Part shown: positions 36,240 through 49,100 of the stretch, in pieces
How positions within the stretch are numbered: position 1 is the first letter of the stretch
Layout of the letters: each line of letters begins with the position of its first letter
Assembly: GCA_040437565.1 (NCBI GenBank)
Contig: JBDOQK010000084.1
Location: 1-64,000 of the forward strand
Origin: Albugo candida
Lineage: Eukaryota; Oomycota; Peronosporomycetes; Albuginales
DNA: 64,000 nt
Direction of reading: 5' to 3'
Translations under genes and position numbers: made by a program
Notes under the pieces: generated by a model
The model's database searches: none
What the model was told of the DNA's origin: nothing
What the model saw: the letters and a program-made list of their open reading frames with translations, nothing else

Positions 36240-39200
36240 ATGAGGTCGGCCGTGCAGAATATATGTGCGCAGAAAGAATACGCAGAGCAGTTTCTGGTCA
36301 AGGTTTTGCTATGAAAGTTGACGACAATATATCAAACTCCCTTTGCGGCGTTATTAACGAGTACACCGATATTTTTCTATTGACGCTTTCAGGCGGACTA
36401 CCACCGGCACGTACGGTGCAATTCGACGTGGAAATGAAATAAGATGCGATTCCGGGCTCAAGAGCGCCGTTTCGTCTATCTAACACCGAGTAAGAAGCAC
36501 TTGAAACAGTCGTTGCGGACAACCTAAAGAAAGGCTGGATCGAAGTGTCCAATTCGCCGTGGGTGTCAAACATATTTGGCATTCCAAAGAAAGACCACGT
36601 ACCGGGACAAGCTCCAACCCGCGGCGAGTGGCTTCGGTCGGGGAACAGCTTGCAGCCAATTCGCTCGGTCATAGATTATCGTTACGTGAATAACCAGACC
36701 AAGATTCGTAAAATTCTACTCTCTCTCATAGAGGAGCTCTTTGATAGAATGGCAGGGTGCGCAGTGTTCACGGTGATTGGCTTGGCACAAGGCTACCACC
36801 AGATGCTCGTTAACAGTTCAAGTCACCAGTACACAGCATTTCGAATGCACAAGAAGACATGCCAGTGGTTCGTCGCACCAATGGGATTAGCGGGAATGCC
36901 GGGGGTGTGGTTACGCCTTATGCGCGTGTTCTTTGACAAGTTTGGATTCGTGGTTGTCTACCTGGATGACATTTGCACCTTCTCAGAGACGAACGAAGTA
37001 CACAAAACACATTTGTGCGTGGGTGTTTGAGATGCTTCGCCAGGAAAAGCTATATGCTCACTGAAGCTAATGCTCCTTCGGAAAATACAGTGTCGAGTTG
37101 GTTGGCCACACAGTTTCCAGGAATGAATTAAGCGTCGACAAGCGTAAGATATCGCAATGGAAACAATGGCCCCACCAACCACGAGAAAGGAGTTAATGAG
37201 CTTTTTGGCTTTCGCCGGGTACTACAGGAGCTTTATATGCTACTTTGCCAGAAAAGCACTTCTCTTAAGCGAACTGGTAAAGAAGGGCGTTTCTTGGGAG
37301 TGGTAGGATGCTCAGGACGAAGCATTTAGACGATTAAAAGTCGCGCTACAACAAGCACCTGTGCTTCAGCTGCCGGATTTTGCTACCAAGTTTATCGTCA
37401 CAACGAACGCGTCAGGTGTATGCATGAGCGGTGTCCTGTCTCAGCTTAGCAATGGAGAGGATCACCCTTTCGCGTTTTTCTCCAAGAAGTTGGGAATTCT
37501 CGAGTAAGAATGGCCGGCACACGAGCAAGAATGACTTGCGATCTAGAAGGCTCTCGCAAAGTGGCGCCATTATCTCCTTGGCCGTTCGTTTGATGTCTTT
37601 ACAGACAACAATGCGTGCCGTTGGATGCTTCATCATCCAAACATAACGCCAAAAATGGCGCGTATGCTTAACTTTTTCTCCCAGTTGTATTTTACGCTGC
37701 ATCACCTTAAAGGGACTTCCAATACTGTCGCCGACGCACTTTCGCGTCCGAGCGTCGTCAGTCCACCCACCCCGAAGCACCACCGTCAAGTCCGTCAAGT
37801 TCACGACTGCGGACCAGTGTGCGCTGACCGGGACGTCAATCTTCGACGTCATGGTCTGCACATTACGGTTGTATGCTTGCTCCTACGACACGATAAGGAC
37901 CTTCTCCTCGATGTGCGGGACTTTTCGGGGGTGGAGAAAGTGCACTAGGTGGGTGTATCTTAACTGCAACAGCGACGAATTCACGATACATTCCAGGAAA
38001 TTGATTTAATTATTTTAAGCATTCATCTCTCGTCTATCAAGAAGAGGGCGGTTTTGATCGGCTTCACCAAAGACCGCGAATAAGCGGAGGCGTTGAACTC
38101 GAATCACGACAAGTACGTGTTGCGGAACGGATTACTGTATGTCAAGATCAACCACGCCGTCAAGAGGCTGTGCGTTCCGGCAGATGATAGAGTTATCACC
38201 GACATTCTCCGGCACCATCACGATGGAAACATTGCAGCACATGCTGTTGTGCGTCCCACACAACTCAAGGTGGCGCAATGGTACTACTGGCCAAACTTAG
38301 CAAAAGACGTTCGAGAGTACGTACAAAGCTGCGGTGCGTGCGTGCGATGTAAGACGACACGTTCAAGAAAGATGGAAAGCTCATGCCAATCCCAATTCCT
38401 GAAGAATTCTGGGAAGTAGTTTTGATGGACTTCGTAACCGGCCTACCGGGGTCGAGAGGATTTGATGCTATCATGACACTGGTCGATAAACTCTTGAAGC
38501 GTCCCCGATATGCTGCTACACAGACGAACACCGATCCGCCAAAAGTCGCAAAACTATTTTTCTACGTCGTCATGCGTCATCACGGATTTACGAAGGTCAT
38601 CATCAGTGATCGAGATCCAAACTTCACTTCAAACTTTCGGAAGTCGCCAATGGCCGTTATGGGCACCAAGCTTTCAATGACGACAGCACACCGTGCACAG
38701 GCTGACGGACCGACAAAATTTAATTTTATAGGATGCGCTACGCTGCATGGTGTCGTATCATGGCGACGACTGGTCAACTCATCTCGCGACTATCGAGTTT
38801 ACTCATGCAACTCTGGTGAGCAAGTCAACACAGCTATCACCTTTTGAGTTTGACACAGAGCGACAGGTCAGCAATGCTATTTCTGGAGGGTTCAGTGGCG
38901 CCAGAAAAAAGCTCTCTATAGTCGATTATGCAAGACAATTTGAAGACAAGAGGCAAAAGATCATTAAACTCGCGCAAACCAACTTGGCCAAGGCTCAAGA
39001 AACACAAAAGGACTACAACGACAGGAAGTGTAGCAACGTGACATTCAAGGCTGGAGACATGATCATGATCGATGCCGGACACCTCAAACTACGTCACCAC
39101 AATATGGGGAACGAAACGACAAAGACGAAGCTGTTGGCGAAGAAGATCGGACCGTTTCAAATCAAAGGGATGATCATCAACAACGTGGCCAAACTTGCGC

Positions 39201-39535
39201 TGCCATGAAACCTTGGCAAGCTGCATCCCGGTTTTAACATTGAATTGCTAAGCCATTTCGTCCCGTACCCTATGAGATTGAGCAGTTGCCCGGTCCCAAA
39301 AGCAGTGTCGGTAATTCTCGACGAGGAAACCGGTAGCGAGTTGTACATTGTAGAAGCGCTGGTCGAGAAACGTGTCTACAGCAAACAACCTGAGTGGCTC
39401 GTTAAGTGGCATGGAGTTTCAGAGCACGAGTGTACCTGGGAAAAGGAAAAGAACCTTCGGCATGTGTCGCATTGGCGGGACCTGGTGCAGGACTTCAAGA
39501 TTCGTCATCGCGAACTCCGCTTGGAAATTATGTAG
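36240..39535 (+). pseudogene. Gypsy 1 pol: RT, RNase H, integrase, chromodomain
   Basis: RT begins near 36440 with stops at 36440 and 36492, then an open frame from 36545 with KGWIEVSNSPWVS, SVIDYRYVNNQT and the intact catalytic VVYLDDI (about 36950-36972). RNase H is at about 37300-37760 in two frames. Integrase has an HHCC zinc region (38190-38350, ending SCGACVRC), catalytic Asp residues in LMDFVTGLP and ISDRDPNF, and Lys (codon 38716-38718) where the catalytic Glu of the usual DGQTER motif belongs. The chromodomain is at about 39330-39500 (ELYIVEALVEKR, EWLVKWHG, CTWEKE). The stop codon TAG 39533-39535 lies inside the 3' LTR. At least five frame breaks occur. Confidence 0.92.
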
Positions 39536-39703
39536 GGCACTAAGGCATGCGAAAAACGATATATGTTTACACAAGCGATGAAGCCATGTAGAAATCGGGA
39601 AAAGTATCCAGTGAAGGAGTCAGTAGGCTTAGATTAGCACATGGCTGTGAACTAAGGACCTAATTGAACTTTTACTTTTCGTGCTACTAGCTCCGACACT
39701 ACA
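39531..39703 (+). repeat. Gypsy 1 3' LTR
   Basis: Matches 34556-34728 at the same length. It overlaps the pol stop codon by its first five bases. It is followed by the target duplication ATGCA at 39704-39708. No purine tract is evident just upstream. Confidence 0.95.
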
Positions 39704-39708
39704 ATGCA

Positions 39709-40764
39709 TATCGAACATTGAGAAAAACGGTGCAATTCAATTATAATTTTTTTCTGGTTACCCCTTTAATCTAGGCTGGATCTGATAAAAATATTTACCG
39801 GGTGGAAAAGCCACATTAAAAACAAATTAGTTTGAGGAGGACATCTGCAGCAGAGAAAAATTTAAAAAAACGGGATCCAAAATATATTAACACTAGGCAT
39901 TGAATATATCTAATAGCGCCATTTTGGTACGCTAAAACCCTTATCAGTGTTATCCGATTTATGGTCTACTTAAGCTTCATCTAATTTCTTTACCGCAGTA
40001 TGAAATCATCACATATAAATATTCTTAGCGAACAACAATTCCATTAAAGAAGTTTGTTTGTGCTGCTGCAGTGGCTTGAAAAACGATTCAAAGTTAACGT
40101 GTTTCGGGGTTTTTCTAAACTAGTAGCCTGTACCCGTAGCCGTTGCATACATCTTGGTCGTATCGAAGCCTTGCAGCCTTCATATCTTCAATGTTTTGCG
40201 TTCAGAAAACGCTTTATCCGATAATTGGAGTTGTAGAGATTCGCAATATGATGAGGCTCAAAGATAAATAGTCGATTCTTTCTAACTTAGTCAAGAAAGG
40301 GAAGCTCTGCCATATATTGTAAATAGCTTTTTTATGATATGATCCTACAAGGATTGACAAATCAAAGCTGAACTGATAACAAGGAAGCTGCTTGGAGACA
40401 TTAGACACACTGACAGTCTTCTAATAATTTTGATGATACATCTACTGCGGCACTTAATGCAATAAATGAGTTGCACATTCTGTCGCTAGGTTGAGTGATT
40501 TCCTCAAGTGGCACGATTTGTAGTAAATTTTCCCAACTCTAAATCAATCGATTTAGTCACACTTGTGTATCGTCGGATATCATATGTGAAATGATCATGT
40601 GATTGATGATCAGTCAAGTTTGGTAGGAAAATTTAGATACAGCTTATAAGTTATGATGCATAAAATTATATTTTTAGTCGCTCGAGTCCCCAATGTCTAC
40701 AACACTCTAGGGACGATAAAATCGCTGATAGCCACCTTCTCAAACGATTTGTCCTACCATAGTT
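39709..40764. other. No supportable gene
   Basis: AT-rich DNA with one short unrecognised minus-strand ORF (40214-40408). Confidence 0.5.
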
Positions 40765-43101
40765 CTATGCACTAGCAGGGTCTGAGCAGATTACCAAAAT
40801 TTGGATGCATCCAAGCATATCCGCATCGACCTCCTTCGATTTCAAAAGAAAAAAACACTTCGGTATGAAGTACCAGGCACATGACGCATTGTTTGAATTG
40901 GTTGCTTCGTACGCGACCATAAAAGCCTGGAGATCCAGTAGGGATTTAGAACCAGTATTATCTTGATCCTCCATTGGCCAAATTTTATCCGTTACTCTCA
41001 AATTTTGACATTGCTCGCTCATTTATTGCTGTACCTTTTGTAATAGGCCTCGTCATTTCTTCGTGTTTTTTGCAGACTAATAAGGAAGAAGCTGTATCTT
41101 TTTGAAAAGTTCTGTTTGAACACATGCAAAAAGTACGTCGTCTAGCATTGTCCACGTAGTTTTTTTTTAAGTCTTCCATAGACTCGAAGCTGTTGCATGT
41201 ATTGACTCCGATCCTTTGCGTATCGTATGTAGGAATTGCTCCAAAGACTTGATGCATAATACGTATCGGTATTTTGGGTGAGAGACGAGAACGCAGGGTT
41301 CTGGTTCTGCTGTTGTGAGCGTAGATATATCAGGATACCGATTTCAGCTTCAACCTTACACAGCCTCACCTTCCCCGAGAAGCATATTGTCAGACCAGTG
41401 CGCTGCAGATGTGTGATCGTGAATTCATACTTTGTCAAGGATTTCATGACACTGTTAATTTGTTTCTTAACTACCTTCCTTATCCTATCATGAGCCCCTG
41501 ACCGTGTGAATATCACTTAAGTCTGACTTCAAACCTAGGGAGGCAGATATTTTCCAAGCTTATTGCTTGGGTAGACTCAAACCGCTGCCCACACTGCCGG
41601 GGATCGAACTAACGACCTCTGGTAGGGGTCCGTGCCCTCAAATCCTTAGCCGACTGAGCTGGGTACGGACCCCGTCAATCCATACTGAAGTACATGCACA
41701 AATCTAGTGTAGTTACGCATTCCATTGAGCTTCATACGTGAGTACGAATTATAAAAACTTGTGAACGATGTCGTATTCAGTGAGGTAGAAATCAAGAGGT
41801 TTTTTTTGTTGCAATGATACGTGAGCCAGGATATATGTCTTGGCATTCATATGGAAAGGTCGCTTTAACGAAAGCGGGGTCGACAAAAATGATTTGCTCT
41901 GTCAAAGTTGTACGTCTCATGAGAAAGACCAAGTTGCTATCACCAGTTCTTGAAATCAGACATCGCAGAATGGCAAGACGGCTGCCTTGAGTTGATCGAA
42001 CGCGTAAGCAAGTTGTCTTCGGCTGTCCGAATTTTTTTTTGATGTTTAAGATTTCTTGGTGTGTCTGGCCATATCTGGGGTCATTATCAAGGCTGACAGA
42101 CGAATCACTTCTAAAATCACGCCGTGATAGTATATACCGAAAAAGATTTCTACTTCCGAGGAGATAAGTCCTTGAATATGATCGGGCTGGATGGCCACCA
42201 TATTGCAATGTTTCTTTGTCCCGGGGAAAATGCGATTCAGATTGTAACAAGCTATGACAGATAGTGAATTAATGCTTCGACAATAGTTTTTTGCGGAGTT
42301 TTCTTGTATTTTGATGTAAGTATATAATCTTGTAAACGAAAACACGCAGTGAAAGCCCCCTTGTGAGCTTATGATAGAATATGCGCGGATTCCAAGTGAA
42401 ATACTATGAAGTGCCAAACATCTTTCGCACTGAGATTGTCTTGGATAAGCATAGAAACAACGATTTAGTAATGGGGAATCTCCTGGGGCTGAGCTTGGCC
42501 CATTCAAATATTTTTCTCTTGAAGGTTTCTGATTGTGTGAGATTTTGATCAGATCGCTTTCATCTTGTTCCAACTGTTCGTTTTGACGTTTGTATTTCCA
42601 ATGATGCATTATGTGTATATAATCGAAAAAGAGAAAAGGAATCGTTCCGTATGTTGTCAAATTTGTGAACTTCATGCGCAAGTTTTCGTCACGTGACATG
42701 TCAAGCGTGGTAATATCCAAATACATTGAGATGAGAGAGAAGGCATACTCAAGTACAGGAGTTTTCCATAAAAGTGAAGAGCATGGCGGAATTTTTTTTG
42801 AGGTCAGTTTGCAGCTAGCATAGCCTGTATACCGTGTTGTATTCCGTAAGAAATGGCTCGAGGATTGCGACATGACTTTTGATCAGATAAACACGGCTAA
42901 ATTTATTCTCGGCAACCAGATGGCTCGATCGACACCCAAGTGTTGTAAAATGCAGGTATGACAGCGTTCAAAATTTGAGTTGATGAGTGCCAATAGTCTT
43001 GTATACGATGCACGTGATCTCCATACTTCTAGTCCTTCAGAGTCTATATTTTTAACAAGGTGCTCCAAAACAATCGATAGAATTAGGCTACTGGGAACCA
43101 T
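40765..43101 (-). pseudogene. Decayed paralogue of the 720-residue cysteine-module protein (copy 2), split by a SINE
   Basis: ATG at 43101 opens a frame whose N-terminus MVPSSLILSIVLEHLV is mildly hydrophobic, followed by a CHTCILQH module and AIWLPR. The frame shifts near 42880. The 42873-42046 segment has CERCLALHSISLGIRAY, the equivalent of CRECLAMHSASLAIRTY in the intact protein. The 42250-41792 segment covers the middle, with RCLISRT...LVF and YECQ matching CISRIL...VIF and QECN. After the SINE the frame resumes at about 41418 and then 41257-40985 (CSNRTFQ and KFESNG). The third module ends the copy near 40770 as CVMCLVLHTEV then GYAWMHPNFG, after a frameshift. The gene is non-functional, but the cysteine modules are the best preserved part. 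Confidence 0.85.
41432..41673 (-). mobile_element. tRNA-derived SINE, complete (242 bp)
   Basis: On the minus strand it starts GGGGTCCGTACCCAGCTCAG, with an A-box-like CAGCTCAGTCGG at about nucleotides 13-24 and a B-box-like GTTCGATCC at about 65-73, the spacing of a tRNA gene. A 9 bp inverted repeat (GGGGTCCGT / ACGGACCCC) lies in the first 49 bases. The tRNA-unrelated body includes GCAATAAGCTTGG and CAGACTTAAGTG and ends CTTGACAA without a long A-tail. Imperfect 13 bp target duplications flank it: AGTATGGATTGAC (41674-41686) and AGTATGAATTCAC (41419-41431), minus-strand sense. It is inserted in pseudogene copy 2. RNA polymerase III transcription is inferred from the boxes. Confidence 0.9.
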
Positions 43102-45190
43102 TATTTTTTCTTGTTTGAGGAAGGTAACAAGTCATCCAATCAAAACGTATTAACCACTGGCATGAACAATATCTGTTGCAGACAGCTTTGCTACATCCTT
43201 GCAGACAGCGTTGCTACATCCTTGCAGCCGTGTTCGCAGACCAACAGATATACATCCGAGAATACGCTATCATCCTCACTAGAATATATGTCGAATGATA
43301 TATTTGTCTTCAGTAGCGATCGTTGATTTTGTCTGCAGTGTTTGAAATAAACATATCAATGACACAAATGAAATCGATTGGATAGATTATGGATATGATT
43401 AGCTCGCGCTAGCGTAGTTCAGAAGTTCCTGTGAGACTCTATGATTTATAAACTTGGTAGAAGACGATGAAGCTCATATGAAACGAAGAAACTACACACG
43501 AACGAATACTTTGCATTTCACAAGACTGTATATAGTACCAAGGTACTGAAACTGCGTAAATATCTAGCTACACTCCCTTGAAATGCTTTAAAGCAAAAAA
43601 AAGGTTAACATTATTGCGCAATGAACTTTTGGATCAATCGAACGGTTGGACAGTCTCCTTAAACAATATTGATTTCGCTTGCTTGAATAACCTCAAAATG
43701 CCAATTCCACTCTCGGGATTTCCACTACACCACAGCAACTGGCGGAATGTCACCTACAAATGCTTTCAGAATAATTTTTGATTTACCAGTTCATCCAAGG
43801 GACTGAAATGAGCTTAGCTTCATGTGCGACCACAGGTTTAGAACGTTATAAGTGGAAGTATGATTCTACGTCCCCGAGTCTAAACATCGAGAAGCGAAGT
43901 CATTTGCAATGATCTTTTTATCAATTGATCAAAATGGTCATGGTGTACGGGCGTAGCCTTCAGAATTCGAGAACGAGAGAAAGTCAGGTGATACGAAACT
44001 CGAAAAGGGTGGGCTAGACAAATGAAGGTCAAACATTGCAATAAATCTAAGAATTATGTGTCGCGCACCATAATGGTATCAGGGTAGGAAATAAATTTAT
44101 CTCTCGATAATTGCAAGGGAGTTTCTTTCTTGGACTGAGGTGCGTACCTGCTCGATGCAGATCTTTTTCTAAGTTAGAGGTAACTTCGAAAAATGTATAT
44201 GTTTAAAGAAAACGGTAGTCCAGGTAAACGTATACCTGACACTTGAAAAAGGCTCGAGTTGGAGAAAGAGACAAGTCAAAATCCATAGAGCCATCGTGAG
44301 GATCATACAATAGAGATTGTTGGTCTCATCTGATCTTCAAATCTAGCCAGGCTTAAAATGTGACAGTATTAATAATAGCGCAAACTGTTCAAATTACGAT
44401 GATCTTTCTTAAGTATCCATTACTAAAATCAGAATCGGTACGGAGCATTGTCCAACGTCGACATGAAGGCCAATCCCTAATATTTGTTTTTGTTTTTTAT
44501 TTATTCATAATATTTTATTAGATTAATTTTATAGTTTCATATTTATATAAACCTGTTTTTTAAGTCACGATGATTTATTTTAAATCAATAACAACCTTTT
44601 TGACTAAAAACAAAAAAAAAAAATTTCTAAAAGTAACAAAAAACTCTATGATAGGTCGTATTATTTGCCGCTGTCAATTTGCAAGTGTGGGTAAAGGAAG
44701 GTTGCAAATTCCACCGATACTAGAATTCGTGTAATGTCGGATATACTTGAGATTGGGATTTTTGAAACTAGATTCCCAGACAAGACTGCAAGATGCAATC
44801 AAATGAGAGCATTCGGACTACTTCGAGGATAGCATTTCTAGAAGTTAAGTCATGACTCACTGACGTCAAATTGCTTGCACGGGGCCGGTGTCAGTCATTA
44901 GAATGATGTGGACACTGGAATTGAAGCCTTAAGTGAGCAGCAGTGCAATATATTACAATATACCGGATGTTTGGGACTCTTCCGACTTAGAACGTTGCGA
45001 AGTGGATCTTCAAGACGAAGGTCCCCGATATGTGGATAGCGGTTGATTTAGCAAGCGATGGCTTACAAAAAATCTCCCCCACTAGCTTTGCAGCAAACCC
45101 TGAGTGATATATACTCGGTCCGTGATCCCAGCACCAGTAGATCATGAAATCAATGTCTCGTTTGCCAATAATTATTGCGAAATTAGCTCT
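43102..45190. other. No supportable gene
   Basis: Short unrecognised ORFs at 43111-43326 and 43578-43781 plus. A strongly A/T-rich block occurs at about 44480-44640. No repeat family was recognised. Confidence 0.5.
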
Positions 45191-45199
45191 GGGACGAAG

Positions 45200-46110
45200 A
45201 AGATCCTTCGTGTATAGGGGGCCAAAAGATCTCTATGTTGAAGGCAGTTTCACCGAAATCAACTGCAACAGCATCCAAACTGGATGCAAAATCCTACGCA
45301 TGTCTATTTTTGGGATATGGAAAAAACGCTAAAGCATATCGGCTTGATGACAAATCTATCAAACGAGTTGCCATATCATGAAGCAACCAAATAATGAAGC
45401 GTGTAAAGATCAAATATGTTGAGTTTTGTTCGACATCCAGAAATACCTCAAAGAAGAGTTGCACTTGATTTACGGATATAGCATACCAAATATGCATGTC
45501 GTGTCTCTTGAACCCAAGTCCATGGAATTCGATCAGGTTGGAACCTTCCACAGAGAACGTGTGATCCTGGTATCTAGAAGATCCGATACACAATTAGTTT
45601 CGCTGGATCACGAAGGTGCCATTTTATCATCCAGGGATGCTGATTAAGACTATGGTCGCGAACTAGTTCCATCACACTTCAACCAAGTTGGTCCTCATTC
45701 TAACGTATTGTGTCGAGTGAGAGATTATGATTGGATATAATTCAAGTGATTGCGGTACTAGTATTGTTCTTAAACGTCGTCAACGAACACTGCCATGAAG
45801 TATATACAGTGATGCCATTATTCCGTATAACGATAAAAATAAGATCCATGATGTCAAGAACGGTCGCGAGTCAAAGACGTTGCGGCGTTTTTCCGAAGAA
45901 GCAAACGTGAATGTTGCAAGCCCTATAGCATACCAGGAAGCGTTATGAATCGGTGGACCCTATTCTAAAAGAAGAAATGAAAACTAGTGGATCTTTCTAA
46001 TGGTCGAGAAGTGACTGGATGTAAATAGATGTTCGCAATCATGCGGGAAGAATATGGTGCTGTTCAGTTCAAGGTGTCTGTATTACTGGAATCAGACTAA
46101 CTAACTTCCC
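45200..46110 (+). mobile_element. Copia pol fragment (integrase tail to RT start)
   Basis: Plus-strand frames give CLFLGYGKNAKAYRLDDKSI at about 45299-45358, the block that follows the integrase core in Copia polyproteins, and, after a degraded linker, KLVDLSNGREVTGCKWMF at about 45980-46035, the start of Copia RT. The sequence stops matching just where the 3' end of LINE B3 begins at about 46101. No LTR was found. It is a truncated remnant, in the opposite orientation to the Copia element at 25-29 kb. Confidence 0.75.
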
Positions 46111-49100
46111 GAGTTGCCGGAATACGAGACTGTGTCCAGCGTGTGAATGACAGAATGTTGTACCGTGTTGTGTAAATTGGTGTGCGCCACACTAGAAAGG
46201 ACAGATACATCCAACCAGGACCAGGATCCGACTTGCACTCTATTTATACTTGTCTGTGCCGTATACTGGCAGCAATGATCCTCGATCAAAAAACGTTTCC
46301 AAGCCAAACGCGCTCGTCTTGGACGTAACCCTCTCTCGAAAGCACCGAACTTGCGCACTGAACATTGTATGATTGCTGATCGAACTAACGAAGATTGCGA
46401 TCTGTCGAACGCAGCGCTACTCCAAGCCAGATATCGGATATAATTTGCTGCCGATCCTTCAAATCCGACCGTATTGTTGACACGATTGCACATACGATAT
46501 GCGTCCAACGTGGTCGGGATGAAAAGAAGTGATCCCAAGTGGGAATAAACTCCCTCCATAAATGTGTCGTGTGATCGCACTTCAAAAAGAGATGTAGATC
46601 GGATTCCATTTGCGCCGCACGAAGGCAGCGCGCATAATATAATGCTAGGCTGCATATCTTTTGGAAACCAGAAACGAGATGGACCTGGCAACATTCGAAC
46701 GGCTGGACAAAACTGTAGATCTTCGAAAAGCGGTACGACGCATTTCCGAAGATGCCGGGATGTAGCAATCAATTTTCCGACCCGCTCAGAATCTATTGAG
46801 TCTGATCGCTTCCGTGATGACCAATGTGTAAACCTCGGATGACCCTTGGATGGTTCGGGATGCGTTTTAGACGATTCTTCGGAGTTGACGGCATGCACTA
46901 GAAGGTAAATAGTGTTTTTCATGGTAAGACCAAGCATCAAACCGACGAATGCATGCATCATTAGCCATGTTTCGCAATCTCGAACAAATTCTTGAAGACT
47001 TCGAATCTAGAAAGCTGCAGCGAAGAATTTTTAAAATGTCCGAGGTGGTTCGTCCATCACACTAAGATTGTACTAAACATTTTTCGAACTCGGATTACGA
47101 TTAGCAGCTTCATATTGCAATAGATGGTCGCAGTGGAACAACATCGGCTGTTCCACGTAGTAGTGACGGCGTTTCAGAACATTCAAATCTAGATGCGCTT
47201 TCTTATTGATCTACTTCAACATTTCGATGTGGCTGGATGGTAAAATGGACCATCGTCCCGAGCGGGTTCACAGAAAGGCTAGATAAGTTGTAATGATTCG
47301 GTCGAACCAGTTTTCCAATGAGCAGGAGTAGTTGTCGACGCATTGGATGCGAACTGCTGAAGGAACTGGATAGGTTGTAACTTCAGTTGTCCAACGGGAA
47401 TAAGAGGTTCTAGTCACCACCTTGTCGACGAAGATATAAAATTGCTTTGCTTTTCAGGTGAAAGTGCTTCAAATCTTTTTTGTGTTTCGAACCAACCATA
47501 AAATCGAAATAAGCATCAACTACCACTGTCGAATAGTCTCTGCTGATATGTTCACTTGCATCGTGTAATGCCACAGACGTGGTCAAATCATCGTCTGCGC
47601 AACCATTAGTCGACCACGGAAAGTTCATGCAAGTCGAGACCATACATGATATTCATCACGTTAGTCGACAGTTGTAGTAACTATCGAATGAGTTGGTGTC
47701 TGGTCGAACGGAATCCCCAAATACTTAACCGATTCCTCCCGACCCTTATTGTCAAATTAGGAATACTTGGACACGACATGGTACGATTCAACAAGAGAAA
47801 GCATGATTTGCTCAAGTTGAGCATCGCACTAGCTCCATCGCAATAGACTTGACCGAGTTCAAGCTCCATGAAAACACATTTGGTGTTTCTGAAAGAAATC
47901 GCAAATCGTCAGCAAGAAATAACTTAGTTTCGACAGTAACGAAATTAATCCAATTTCTTGTTCTTCATGTTGAGGAGGTAAATTTCCCAAAGGTCCGATC
48001 GTCGACAGAAAGTAATGATAAGAGGATCGCATTGTAATACCTCACGTTGTGGTGTAAAGTTTGGTGTAATATTTTTCTAACACCAACTGCGCCTTCGTGT
48101 TACTGTACAGAAGACGAATTAGTCGATAAAATGTTTCTCACCGCCCATTTTTTCCAAAACGCGAAACATGTACGTTCACTTGACTCGACCAAAAACGTTT
48201 TGAATATACGGCAAAGCCGCAAAGGCTTGCTCTCAACGATGAAGGATCAAAAGTTTTGTATTTCTGCGAGATGTAGAATGCGGTGATGCATTCACTTCCC
48301 TCGCACAAATGCTTCTTGAACTTGACGGATCAATTTCGGTAGAAAACGTTGCAATCAATGCGCCAATACTTCTTAAAGTACTTTTACATCAGGACAAAGA
48401 AGTGCGATCGTTCGATCCTTGTCAGGATCACCGAGGACGTTACGATCCAAGCAAGATACCTATATCCGGCTGATATCCAGGCATGATCTTCAGACACTCG
48501 CAAACGTTTCCGGATCGATCTGATAAAATGCAGGTGGTAGTCCGTCCATATATGGGGAAGAAATACCTCGCATGTGCTCGATCACTTCCGCCATCTTGGT
48601 CTTTCTCAAGCGAGTCTTCTGATGAAGGGAATACTTGAATCGAATTGAGTAGATTTTATTCGTTTCTTTGCCATGAATCAGCTGAGTCATTCGAGGCTAG
48701 AGTACCCAAAACACCACCCTAATGATCTATGATTTCTTCAATAATCCCCCCCTGGTTTGATGTCGCGGTGCCACATTTCTTGGTGACATTAAGGGGGCAA
48801 AAGCAATGCTTGAAACCGTTCTCTATATGCTTTACGTGATGATCGAAGCTTTCTCGATAGTTATTTTGACATTGTTTTTGACTAAATTTGTGAATTGTCC
48901 GTAACTGTTCGAGCACAGCATTCGCTTCGAATTTGATTGCTTCGACAACATGAGGAGAATAAAACAAACGTAATGGACATTTCCAATATCCTCGCCCGAA
49001 GATTGAGTTGGACTTGCAAAAGAACATATTTGAGCCAAATGAACTCTCGCAGTCGTGAACGGAGACATTGAGAGGTCTCGTACACCATATTAAATAGCTC

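Larger units (their letters stand above)
34556..39703 (+). mobile_element. Ty3/Gypsy chromovirus-type retrotransposon 1, complete in outline, dead
   Basis: Two 173 bp LTRs, each starting TGTAGGGCAC and ending ACACTACA, enclose gag-pol with a C-terminal chromodomain. The target duplication ATGCA is exact at 34551-34555 and 39704-39708. LTRs differ at roughly 20-25 positions. Order gag, protease, RT, RNase H, integrase, chromodomain places it in the chromovirus branch of Ty3/Gypsy. Stops and frameshifts break both gag and pol. Confidence 0.96.

Noticed and set aside
41432-41673. A functional tRNA gene
   Set aside because: The A- and B-box-like sequences are present but the acceptor stem does not pair with the 3' end, and a non-tRNA body follows. 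The target duplications show it is a SINE.
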